Of a stretch of 64,000 nt of DNA, positions 1-7,899 are shown in pieces. How positions within the stretch are numbered: position 1 is the first letter of the stretch; each line of letters begins with the position of its first letter. The position numbers and the translations under genes were made by a program. The notes below the pieces were generated by a model. The model worked only from the letters and a program-made list of their open reading frames with translations, searched no databases and was not told the origin of the DNA. Source of the stretch: an uncultured Bacteroidales bacterium (GTDB lineage Bacteria; Bacteroidota; Bacteroidia; Bacteroidales; Muribaculaceae); NCBI GenBank assembly GCA_902787185.1, contig CADAFP010000009.1, positions 1 through 64,000 of the forward strand. The letters are read 5' to 3'.

Positions 1-3000
1 AGCACTGCGCAGGTGGACCCGACCGGACCTGCCTCGGGCAATTACCGTGTCATGCGTGGCGGATCGTGGTATCACGAGGCCACCCACTGCCGTTTGTCCT
101 GTCGTTCTTATGCCCCCCCTACGACTACCAATAGCTCTGGCATATCTGGCTTACGCCTGGTTCTGGGCACAGCTTTTTCGGCCAATCTGGGAAACGCTTA
201 TGCGGTCTTGAATGGTAGTGAGTTGACGTTTTATTGTGATGACCAACGGGAGGGTCGTCAAGGCACGGTTTATCCGATTGGCGGATCTTTCATTCAGTGT
301 CCATGGGCGAGTGCTGGAGCAACAAGGGCGATATTTGATCTGTCATTTGCCAACTATTATCCGACCAGCACAGCGCATTGGTTTGACGGATGCACAAGCC
401 TAACTGAAATCGTCGGTATTGAGAATCTAAAGACAAAGTGTGTCATCGATATGAGCTATATGTTCAATGGATGTTCTGGGTTGACTGAAATTGATGTAAG
501 TGATTTTATCACCGAGAAGGCCACCAATATGAGTTATATGTTTAGCAACACTGCTGTTGAGACACTGGATGTTTCGTGTTTTGACACCCACAATGTGACA
601 AACCTAAGCGGGATGTTCAGTGGATGCGCCAATCTTAAGTCTCTTGACGTTAGCGGATTCGACATCAGCCATGTGGTCAATATGGACGAGATGTTCAAGG
701 GGTCGGTTACGTTGACAACAATCTGCTGTGACAAGAACTGGAGCGGCTGTTCGGCATCGAGTGCCAATATGTTCACGGGATGCACCAGTCTTGTTGGCGG
801 AAAGGGCACCACCTACAATTCAAGCATTGTGGACAAAACCTATGCACGCCCCGATCAGAACAGTAGTGCTGGATACTTCACGGCCTCTTCGACCGAAACT
901 GTGGATAACGGTGGCATACAGGCTTATACTGTGCTGGACAATGGAGTACTGACGTTCTATTACGACAACCTTATGAGAATACGTTCGGGTAAGAAATTTA
1001 ACATTACAGCCAATGTGGGACTGACAATGCCCACTTGGCATGGCTCGCGACGGGACATCAAGCGGGCGCAGTTCGATGCTTCATTTGCCGACTATCGCCC
1101 GACGAGCACAGCTTGCTGGTTCTATGATTGTCCTAGCCTGACAGGAATTGACAGCATCCACAATCTGAATACCTCCCAGGTGACCAGTATGGCGGGAATG
1201 TTCCGCTTTTGCCGTAAACTCAGTACGATTGACGTGACAGGATTTGACACCCGGAATGTGACAGACATGTCGTTTATGTTCTGTTACTGTGAGGGCTTGA
1301 TTAATCTGGATGTGAGCAACTTTGTGACTGACAAGGTTGTCAATATGGAACACATGTTCCACACCTGCCCCTTGGCAAGTCTTAACTTAAAGAACTTCAA
1401 TACTGCTAAAGTCACGAAGATGAACACAATGTTCAACTCCTGTAAGCAGCTCACGACCGTTAGCGTGAGCGATGACTGGAATACCGAGGCCGTCACTGAT
1501 GGCGGTAGTGGTATGTTCAGTTCATGCTCGCACATTGTAGGCAGCATGGGAACAAGGTATAGCAGCCAACACATCAACATTGCCTACGCACACATTGACG
1601 GCGGCACAGCTTATCCAGGCTACCTCTCTGATGCTATCGGTGACTCAGAACCCTACGTTGTCTTAGCTGACAGCGCCCTCACCTTCTACTATGACCCATT
1701 CAGAAAGAACAGAACCGGTACTATTTACATGATAGAAGAGGAAGATTCTTATAGTTCTGAAGGAATTCCCAATTGGTCGAATTGGTATATATCAAGAGCG
1801 AGCTTTGATGAGTCTTTTGCTGACTATAGACCCCAAAGCACTGCTTATTGGTTTTACAGATTGCCATGTTTAAGCATGATAGATGGGCTTTCGCTTTTAA
1901 ATACCTCTCAAGTAACAAATATGGAATATATGTTTTGTAGTTGCACTAATCTAACCTCCCTTGATGTATCAAACTTCAACACATCCAATGTAACAGACAT
2001 GAGTGGGATGTTCATGTTCTGCTCCTCGTTGTCTTCACTTGATGTGACGAACTTTAACACATCTAATGTCACAAGTATGTATCACATGTTTTACGATTGT
2101 TCTTCGCTAACTTCTCTTGATGTGACAAACTTCAACACATCCAATGTAACAGATATGTGTCGTTTATTCAGCCAATGTAGTAGGTTGACAACCCTTGATT
2201 TGTCAAATTTCAATACATCTCAAGTTGCAAATATGGTACATATGTTCAGCGATTGTTATAAGTTGACGTCCCTTAATCTGTCGAACTTCAACACATCTAA
2301 TGTGACCAATATGTGCGATATGTTCCATGGTTGTTCATCGTTAACAACCCTTGATGTTACGAGCTTCAACACATCCAATGTAACAGATATGAGTAATATG
2401 TTCTACGATTGTTCATCGTTGACAGCCCTTAATGTTACAAATTTTAATACCCCACAAGTGACAAATATGTATCGTATGTTCAGCGGTTGTCGTAAGTTGA
2501 CATCACTTGATGTGACAAATTTTATAACGTCAAATGTGACCAACATGAGTGAAATGTTCTACTATTGTTCATCGTTGACCACCCTCGATTTGACGAACTT
2601 CAATACAACCAATGTAACAGACATGTATCATATGTTCTACAATTGTTCTTCGTTGACAGCCCTTGATCTGACGAGCTTCGATACATCCAATGTCACAAAC
2701 ATGTACGAATTTTTCTACGATTGTTCATCGTTGATCACCCTTGATTTGTCAAATTTCAATACCTCTCAAGTGACAAATATGAAATATATGTTCAGCGGTT
2801 GTCGTAAGTTGGCTTCACTTGATGTTACAAATTTCAATACTGCTCAAGTTACAGATATGGAACATATGTTCTTTAATTGTTTATCTTTGAATACCCTTGA
2901 TTTGTCAAATTTCAATACCTCTCAAGTGACAAATATGAAATATATGTTCAGCGGTTGTCGAAATTTGATTTCCCTTGATTTGACGAACTTCAATACATCC

Positions 3001-3729
3001 AATGTCACAAATATGTATCGCATGTTCTACGATTGTTCTTCATTAACCTCGCTTGATGTGACGAACTTTAACACACTCAATGTAACAAACATGAGTGATA
3101 TGTTCGAGGGTTGTTCTTCATTGACTGCCATTAATTTGACGAACTTCAACACATCCAATGTAACAGACATGAGTGGTATGTTCTTCGATTGTTCATCGTT
3201 GACCTCACTTGATGTGACGAGCTTTAACACATCCAATGTGACAAATATGAGCTCTATGTTCGAGGCTTGCTCGTCTTTAAAATTTATCGACCTTAGTAGC
3301 TTCGATGTGTGGAATGTTAAAAGAATATATTTTATATTTAATAATTGTGAATCATTAGAAACTATATATGTAAATAATAGATGGTCTTTAGAGAATCTTC
3401 TGCCAGAATATTATAAAACCACTTTTTATCAATGCATTTCGTTAGTTGGTGGTGCTGGGACGGTTTATGATCCTGAGCATACGGATTACACTTATGCTCA
3501 TGTGGATGGTGGCGAGAGTAACCCTGGATATTTCACGTTGAAAGTTTTAACGGGAGATGCAGATGGTGATGGCATAATAAGTATTGCCGATGTGACAAGA
3601 ATCATTGACTATTTGTTGAGCGGAGATGCAACAGAAATCGATCTCTCAAATGCTGATGTTGATGGTGATGGCAGGGTGATTATTGCCGATGTCACTGAAC
3701 TCATCGACATACTTCTCAACAAAGTCTGA
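1..3729 (+). CDS. BspA-like surface protein: FGE-type domain end, 26-residue repeats, C-terminal dockerin (5' end outside window)
   Basis: The frame is open from base 1, so the true start lies upstream; the GTG at 13 is not a convincing start. Residues about 5-50 match the C-terminal end of a formylglycine-generating-enzyme (SUMF1) fold (VMRGGSW, CRLSCRS, GLRLVL). Three modules follow, each opening with a short strand motif (e.g. AVLNGSELTFYCD, VVLADSALTFYYD), continuing with DUF285 26-residue repeats (consensus LDVTNFNTSNVTDMSxMF) and closing with a GG.GT.Y...YA..D.G...GY motif. The first two modules have few repeats and the third about seventeen. The last 60 residues hold two calcium-loop repeats (DADGDGIISIADV, DVDGDGRVIIADV), a type I dockerin. 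It is probably an exported surface protein used for adhesion or recognition; the ligand is unknown. The third module is visibly richer in A+T than the first two. Confidence 0.85.
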   Translation, partial: STAQVDPTGPASGNYRVMRGGSWYHEATHCRLSCRSYAPPTTTNSSGISGLRLVLGTAFSANLGNAYAVLNGSELTFYCDDQREGRQGTVYPIGGSFIQCPWASAGATRAIFDLSFANYYPTSTAHWFDGCTSLTEIVGIENLKTKCVIDMSYMFNGCSGLTEIDVSDFITEKATNMSYMFSNTAVETLDVSCFDTHNVTNLSGMFSGCANLKSLDVSGFDISHVVNMDEMFKGSVTLTTICCDKNWSGCSASSANMFTGCTSLVGGKGTTYNSSIVDKTYARPDQNSSAGYFTASSTETVDNGGIQAYTVLDNGVLTFYYDNLMRIRSGKKFNITANVGLTMPTWHGSRRDIKRAQFDASFADYRPTSTACWFYDCPSLTGIDSIHNLNTSQVTSMAGMFRFCRKLSTIDVTGFDTRNVTDMSFMFCYCEGLINLDVSNFVTDKVVNMEHMFHTCPLASLNLKNFNTAKVTKMNTMFNSCKQLTTVSVSDDWNTEAVTDGGSGMFSSCSHIVGSMGTRYSSQHINIAYAHIDGGTAYPGYLSDAIGDSEPYVVLADSALTFYYDPFRKNRTGTIYMIEEEDSYSSEGIPNWSNWYISRASFDESFADYRPQSTAYWFYRLPCLSMIDGLSLLNTSQVTNMEYMFCSCTNLTSLDVSNFNTSNVTDMSGMFMFCSSLSSLDVTNFNTSNVTSMYHMFYDCSSLTSLDVTNFNTSNVTDMCRLFSQCSRLTTLDLSNFNTSQVANMVHMFSDCYKLTSLNLSNFNTSNVTNMCDMFHGCSSLTTLDVTSFNTSNVTDMSNMFYDCSSLTALNVTNFNTPQVTNMYRMFSGCRKLTSLDVTNFITSNVTNMSEMFYYCSSLTTLDLTNFNTTNVTDMYHMFYNCSSLTALDLTSFDTSNVTNMYEFFYDCSSLITLDLSNFNTSQVTNMKYMFSGCRKLASLDVTNFNTAQVTDMEHMFFNCLSLNTLDLSNFNTSQVTNMKYMFSGCRNLISLDLTNFNTSNVTNMYRMFYDCSSLTSLDVTNFNTLNVTNMSDMFEGCSSLTAINLTNFNTSNVTDMSGMFFDCSSLTSLDVTSFNTSNVTNMSSMFEACSSLKFIDLSSFDVWNVKRIYFIFNNCESLETIYVNNRWSLENLLPEYYKTTFYQCISLVGGAGTVYDPEHTDYTYAHVDGGESNPGYFTLKVLTGDADGDGIISIADVTRIIDYLLSGDATEIDLSNADVDGDGRVIIADVTELIDILLNKV
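1960..3310 (+). repeat. 78-bp tandem repeats coding 26-residue DUF285 units
   Basis: Successive copies of the unit beginning LDV/LDL-(S/T)-NFNTS start 78 bases apart (for example at 1960 and 2038). They keep DNA-level similarity as well as protein similarity, so they are a likely substrate for unequal recombination. The invariant positions are Leu1, Asp2, Phe6, Thr8, Val11, Met14, Met17, Phe18 and Cys21. Confidence 0.9.
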
Positions 3730-3829
3730 TAGAAACATTAGGCAAAGTGTCCACCTTTGGTGAAGGGTAATCATCTATCACAAACCAGTAATTCTGCAAT
3801 TTTTTTGGTATCACTTTTAAAAAACATTG

Positions 3830-3872
3830 GGCGGGAAACCAGAGTCAAAAATGTTGTTTCAGGTTTACCGCC
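3830..3872 (-). terminator. Rho-independent terminator at the end of the minus-strand unit
   Basis: Inverted arms 3830-3840 and 3862-3872 (GGCGGTAAACC / GGTTTCCCGCC, one mismatch) are followed on the minus strand by AATGTTTTTTAAAAG. It sits 18 bases past the stop of the 45-codon ORF, which marks the end of a transcription unit running from the GlmU-like gene through the fmt remnant. Confidence 0.7.
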
Positions 3873-3889
3873 TTGTGTTTTTCAATATG

Positions 3890-4027
3890 TTACAGCACCT
3901 CGATTACTTCACGGCTCTCCCCTGTAATCTTATAGATGTCGTCAGTTTCATGGTTGCACTGTTTCATGCGGTATGCAGCCAGAGCAAAGTGTTTTAGACG
4001 AGCGGATTCTTTAAATGTTTCTCTCAT
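3890..4027 (-). CDS. Small hypothetical protein, 45 residues
   Basis: The frame runs from ATG at 4027 to TAA at 3890. The product starts MRETFKESARLKHF and ends GESREVIEVL; its composition is protein-like, with two predicted helices whose second half (DDIYKITGESREVIEVL) could be a helix-turn-helix. It starts 3 bases after the stop of the fmt remnant and ends just before a terminator, so it is probably transcribed. I do not recognise the family. It may be a real small gene or the 3' debris of the event that cut fmt. Confidence 0.4.
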   Translation of the reverse strand: MRETFKESARLKHFALAAYRMKQCNHETDDIYKITGESREVIEVL

Positions 4028-4030
4028 AAA

Positions 4031-4159
4031 TCAGTTGTCGGGCATGGTGACCACAGCGGCCACGTTATAACCGCCGTCCACCAGCCGGCTAAGGCTCTCG
4101 ACTGCAAAATCGGGAGTCCCGAAAAAAACTATCTTCAAATCCTCTTTAGTCATAGCCAT
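4031..4159 (-). pseudogene. fmt: 5' remnant of fmt (methionyl-tRNA formyltransferase)
   Basis: From ATG 4159 the frame codes 42 residues and stops at TGA 4031-4033. [18 protein letters not shown] and VAAVVTMPD are the first beta strand, the formyl-folate binding loop entry and the second strand of Fmt, in the right order and at the right distance from the N-terminus. Full-length Fmt has about 310-330 residues and continues MPDKPxGRG; here the frame ends right after MPDN. The catalytic Asn-His-Asp region is absent. It lies after PAP2 and in the same orientation, with a heptamer tract between. A functional copy is expected elsewhere in the genome, because fmt is normally present in bacteria. 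A real 42-residue product cannot be excluded. Confidence 0.75.
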
Positions 4160-4164
4160 ATCAA

Positions 4165-4185
4165 TTTCTAACTCCTAACTCCTAA
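4165..4185 (-). repeat. Heptamer stop tract A (TTAGGAG-type)
   Basis: About three TTAGGAG/TTAGAAA units on the minus strand begin directly after the TAA of the PAP2 gene (4186-4188) and end 5 bases before the fmt-remnant ATG. Same family as the tracts at 22423, 26057, 26525, 57884, 59683 and 61491. Confidence 0.8.
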
Positions 4186-5889
4186 TTAAAATGAGACGCA
4201 CAGGGCACCGCCCAAAACCCACTGATGCAGGTGCTTGCGGGCACTGGACATGTAGGTCTGCACGGGATTCCAGCCGAACGTTTCGATGAATTCATCGCGT
4301 AGTTGTGGACAAAACTCATCCACGTAGTTGAAGGGAGCATAGGAGGCTGTATATGTCTTGCGGGCATAATCATAGTCACAGAAGACCCTCCATGAGAATG
4401 AGTTCTTGTGAGCGTAGGTGAGAGAAATGCCTGAGCCGAATTTCATCGAGTTGGAGGCATGGACATTGATGTATTCCCACTCACAATAGGCGACTTGGTC
4501 AGTAGGAGTGAAATTTTCTCTATCGTAGTTTAACCTGTCACCAACGAATGTGGCTTTTACTTCAATGTCATCCATGATGCTGCGGCCGAATAGTAATTTG
4601 GTGCCTACAGCAAAACGGCTGGATAAAGGCAGGCTGAAGTAAAGGCCGGCATCAGCTGCAAATTCGGTGATGTGGTCACTTTCAATATCGAGAGCGTAGT
4701 AAGTAATGGATTCCTTGAAATCGGGGTCATTGGCAACTTCATCAAAACTCTTTTTCTCGATATCGGTAAACTGTGACCAGCCATTGATGGGCGTGCTCTT
4801 GACACGCAGACGCGCACCTACACCTATATAAGGATTGAAGAACCAGGCTCCCTCGGCACCAACAGCCGTGGCAGAACGGAATTGAAGCTCCAAGGGGTCG
4901 GAAACCAGAAGCTCTTCATAGCCATCGTCTAAACTTAAAACGCCGTAATTGAATGCTGGCAGATTGAGGTGCTTATTGCCCAGACCGATACCCATCGATA
5001 TGGAGAAGAACGAGGGGTTCTTACTCAGGTCGGGAAAGATGCTGATGTCATTCCTCAGCAGCCCTCTCTCCTTAAACAGCAAGTCGCAGATGCCGTAGGC
5101 CAGCTCGGTCGAGAGAATACCGATACCTGCTCCCGAGAGCACGTCACTAATCCAATGGCGGTTGTTGAGGACACGCATCACGCCCGTGGCGGTGGCAAGC
5201 GAGTAACCTGCAATGGAGTACCACGGCGAACGTGTGAGGCCGTATTCCTTGTGGAGGATGGTCGCGCCGACAAAGGCCGTAGCCGTGTGGCCTGAGGGCC
5301 ATGAGTTGCGTGTGGACTCATCAGGGCGCAATTCGCTGGCAGTGTACTTGATACCATTGACAAAACCAGCCATCACAGCATAGGAAGCCAGTGATGAAGC
5401 GAATAAACGGGGCCAACTGGAGCGTCCTTCTACGCCTGCCAGTTTCAGTCCTGCTGTCAAGGCAATGCCCGAAAACTGCGTGTAATTGTCAATCTCGCTG
5501 TGGAAGTTGTATTTGATGAGGCGAATCCTGGTGTTGTCGTTTTTATAGTTTTGCCTGAATGCTTCTTTCTCACCCTTGGCAATCATGCCAGCGACAAACA
5601 CGGGAATACCAACCCACGTCTGGTCCTGCATGAAGGTGTAGGGCTTGGCCTCGGGATTGGTCGTGTTTTTCAGAAAGGTGAAGTCCATGCCATGATGCGG
5701 CTCATAAAGGTCAGACACCGGCATCTCTTGAGACAGGCGTTGTGTCATCACTGTGGTTGCTGAGGGCTGTTCAGGCAGTGGGACGATGTTGTCTTCGGAA
5801 CAAGAGTCAACAAGCGCTGTTTCGGCAGCTGCCGATAGCGACATCAGCATGGCGATGAGGAGTAATGATGTAATGTGCAGGTATCTCAT
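4186..5889 (-). CDS. PAP2-family phosphatase with C-terminal beta-barrel-like domain
   Basis: The product has 567 residues. Residues 1-22 form a signal peptide. The acid-phosphatase/PAP2 signature is complete: KYTASELRP (181-189), PSGH (198-201) and R239...H245...D249, the catalytic His and Asp pair that works by a phospho-histidine intermediate. The domain sits among hydrophobic helices. Residues about 295-567 alternate short aromatic-rich strands typical of an outer-membrane barrel and end in SF (final Phe). The family removes phosphate from lipid substrates such as undecaprenyl pyrophosphate or lipid A; the substrate here is not visible. The gap to the upstream GlmU-like gene is 54 bases, so the two are probably co-transcribed. 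The stop is followed at once by heptamer tract A. Confidence 0.8.
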   Translation of the reverse strand: MRYLHITSLLLIAMLMSLSAAAETALVDSCSEDNIVPLPEQPSATTVMTQRLSQEMPVSDLYEPHHGMDFTFLKNTTNPEAKPYTFMQDQTWVGIPVFVAGMIAKGEKEAFRQNYKNDNTRIRLIKYNFHSEIDNYTQFSGIALTAGLKLAGVEGRSSWPRLFASSLASYAVMAGFVNGIKYTASELRPDESTRNSWPSGHTATAFVGATILHKEYGLTRSPWYSIAGYSLATATGVMRVLNNRHWISDVLSGAGIGILSTELAYGICDLLFKERGLLRNDISIFPDLSKNPSFFSISMGIGLGNKHLNLPAFNYGVLSLDDGYEELLVSDPLELQFRSATAVGAEGAWFFNPYIGVGARLRVKSTPINGWSQFTDIEKKSFDEVANDPDFKESITYYALDIESDHITEFAADAGLYFSLPLSSRFAVGTKLLFGRSIMDDIEVKATFVGDRLNYDRENFTPTDQVAYCEWEYINVHASNSMKFGSGISLTYAHKNSFSWRVFCDYDYARKTYTASYAPFNYVDEFCPQLRDEFIETFGWNPVQTYMSSARKHLHQWVLGGALCVSF

Positions 5890-5943
5890 GTGGTGAATAT
5901 GTGTAGTGATATGATAGCGTTGATATATTCATTGACTCGTGGC

Positions 5944-7140
5944 TTACTTGTAACGGTCGCGGATGTTGTAAATGGCCTTGTAGATCGCGCGGTCAACTTC
6001 GGTCAGCGCGATGTTGCGTCGTGACATGACACGCTCGGCAATGGTGTAGAAGGTCTCAAGCGGCACGTCCTTGAAACCGGCTGCCGCGCTTCCCTCCTGG
6101 AATGAGGCCACGAAGTTGCGGGGGAATCCCGCGCCATGGATGTTGACACCGACGCCAAGGACGGTGGCGGTGTTGATCATGCCGTTGACGCCAATTTTGC
6201 TGTGGTCACCCATGAACAGGCCGCAGAACTGCAGTCCTGTGCGCTCAAAACGCTTGGTGGCATAGTTCCACAGTTTAATTTCGCCATAGTCGTTCTTGAG
6301 GTTGCTTGCCGTGGTGCCGCCGCCTATGTTGCACCACTCGCCGATGACGGCATCGCCCAGGAAACCCTCGTGAGCCTTGTTGCTGTAGCCGATGAATACC
6401 GTGTTCTCGACCTCACCGCCTATCTTGACGTGAGGCCCGAGTGTGGTGGCACCATAGACCTTTGCGCCGATTCTCACCTTGGCATCATGACAGGCGGCAA
6501 AGCCGCCGCGGATGCACGCACCCTCCATCACCTCGACATTCTTGCCGATGTAGATGGGACCTTCATGTGTGTTGAGCATAGCTCCCTCGACGTAGGCCCC
6601 CTCCTCGATAAAGATGCGGGACGGGTCACCGATGACGGTATTGGTTGCGGACAACTGCTGAGATTCGCGTCCTGCGGTCAGGCGGTTGAAGTCTTGCTCC
6701 AGCACCAGGCGGTTGAACTCGAAGATGTCATACAGATGCTTCACGATGAGCGGTATGTTCTCAGGGAACAGTACGCGGGTGTAATGGTGGGCATCGTAGT
6801 CGTGGGCACTGCCGTTGAAGGCAATGAGTTCTTCGCCAACCATAAGCGCCTCGCCAAGTTGAAGCGACAGTACCTGTTGGGCCAGTTCGGGGGTGGGGAT
6901 GATGTGTCCAGCCACCATGAGGTTACTGCTGCGACGGGCGTGCAACGGGTATTTTTTCTTAAGGTAGGGCACGGTGAGGTAACTGTAGTTGGCCTCGCCT
7001 AGCATCGACTGCCATTTCTCGCCGATTGTGGTGATGCCCACGCGCAACATGGCGGTGGGACGTGTATAGGTGAGTGGCATGAGCTGCTTGCGCACCTCAT
7101 TGTCATCAAACAGGATGACGTTGCGTGCTGTCTTCTTCAT
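5944..7140 (-). CDS. GlmU-like putative sugar nucleotidyltransferase with left-handed beta-helix
   Basis: The product has 398 residues. The N-terminal half (residues 1-150, starting MKKTARNVILFDD and containing LTYTRPTAMLRVGI) matches the Bacteroidetes GlmU-like family. Residues about 165-330 show hexapeptide repeats (for example AYVEGA, VEVMEGACI, GGFAACHDAKVRIG), the acyltransferase-type beta-helix. Family members are thought to activate or acylate sugar phosphates for surface polysaccharides. The G-x-G-T-R-M nucleotide loop of true GlmU is not evident, so activity is uncertain. The promoter at 7169-7176 precedes it and it is first in the unit with the PAP2 gene. Confidence 0.75.
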   Translation of the reverse strand: MKKTARNVILFDDNEVRKQLMPLTYTRPTAMLRVGITTIGEKWQSMLGEANYSYLTVPYLKKKYPLHARRSSNLMVAGHIIPTPELAQQVLSLQLGEALMVGEELIAFNGSAHDYDAHHYTRVLFPENIPLIVKHLYDIFEFNRLVLEQDFNRLTAGRESQQLSATNTVIGDPSRIFIEEGAYVEGAMLNTHEGPIYIGKNVEVMEGACIRGGFAACHDAKVRIGAKVYGATTLGPHVKIGGEVENTVFIGYSNKAHEGFLGDAVIGEWCNIGGGTTASNLKNDYGEIKLWNYATKRFERTGLQFCGLFMGDHSKIGVNGMINTATVLGVGVNIHGAGFPRNFVASFQEGSAAAGFKDVPLETFYTIAERVMSRRNIALTEVDRAIYKAIYNIRDRYK

Positions 7141-7168
7141 AAAAAATAGTGAGTTTTGAACCGAATGA

Positions 7169-7176
7169 CAAAAGTA
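7169..7176 (-). promoter_or_regulatory. Bacteroidetes -7 promoter element
   Basis: TACTTTTG on the minus strand fits TAnnTTTG and lies 28 bases before the start at 7140. Confidence 0.6.
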
Positions 7177-7219
7177 CTAAATTTTCTTGATTTATATTGC
7201 TCGTAAGGCAAAAAATGGT

Positions 7220-7227
7220 TAACTTTG
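7220..7227 (+). promoter_or_regulatory. Bacteroidetes -7 promoter element for rfbC
   Basis: TAACTTTG (then C) fits TAnnTTTG and lies 27 bases before the ATG at 7255. Confidence 0.7.
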
Positions 7228-7254
7228 CATACTGATTAACCGCAAATACAGGAA

Positions 7255-7812
7255 ATGGAATTCATTGAACAGAACATCAGCGGCTTATGGGTAATCAAGC
7301 CTAAGCGCTTTGGAGACAAGAGGGGGTACTTTTGTGAAGTGTTCAAGCAAGGCGAGTTTGAGGCTCATGTTGGCCATGTGGTCTTTGTGCAGGACAACGA
7401 GTCATTCTCGACTAAGGGGGTGTTGCGTGGTCTGCACTTCCAGCGTGGCGAGTGGAGTCAGGCTAAGTTGGTGCGCGTCTCACAAGGCACTGTTCTCGAC
7501 GTGGTGGTGGACCTGCGGCATGGCAGCCCCACTTGGGGCAAAAGCATTGCCGTGGAACTGAGTGAAGATAACGGCTATCAGTTGTTTATCCCTCGTGGCT
7601 TTGCCCATGGTTTTGTGGTGTTGAGCGATGTCGCCCAGTTCCAGTACAAGGTGGATAACCTTTATGCCCCCCAGAGTGAGGCAACCTTGCGGTTTGACGA
7701 CCCTGCTTTGGGCATTGATTGGCGCATTGACCGTGCCGACATGGTCTTGAGTGATAAGGACCTCAAGGGGCTTCCCCTCGAGGCGATGACACCAGAATTC
7801 GTCGGTTTTTAG
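7255..7812 (+). CDS. rfbC: dTDP-4-dehydrorhamnose 3,5-epimerase
   Basis: The product has 185 residues, the usual length for RmlC. The enzyme epimerises C3 and C5 of dTDP-4-keto-6-deoxyglucose in dTDP-L-rhamnose synthesis. RGLHFQRG carries the catalytic His, VVVDLRHGSPTWGK the conserved Asp-Arg strand, and FIPRGFAHGFVVLSD and YKVDNLYAP the cupin barrel with the catalytic Tyr region. It is a single-gene unit with its own promoter; rfbA, rfbB and rfbD are not next to it and must lie elsewhere. A bidirectional terminator separates it from clpB. Confidence 0.93.
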   Translation: MEFIEQNISGLWVIKPKRFGDKRGYFCEVFKQGEFEAHVGHVVFVQDNESFSTKGVLRGLHFQRGEWSQAKLVRVSQGTVLDVVVDLRHGSPTWGKSIAVELSEDNGYQLFIPRGFAHGFVVLSDVAQFQYKVDNLYAPQSEATLRFDDPALGIDWRIDRADMVLSDKDLKGLPLEAMTPEFVGF

Positions 7813-7837
7813 CTGATATCCCTGGTTAATAAAATAT

Positions 7838-7868
7838 GTGGGCGGCAGTCATTCAAACTGTCGCCCAC
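7838..7868. terminator. Hairpin terminator between convergent rfbC and clpB
   Basis: GTGGGCGGCAGT (7838-7849) pairs with ACTGTCGCCCAC (7857-7868) with one G-U pair and a 7-base loop. It lies between convergent genes and can serve both, but the T-runs on either side are weak. Confidence 0.65.
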
Positions 7869-7899
7869 ACTATTATCGCAAATTGCTGAATGCTATTGC

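Noticed and set aside
1960..3310. 78-bp tandem repeats considered as a CRISPR array
   Set aside because: The repeats code DUF285 protein units in frame without unique spacers between identical repeats.
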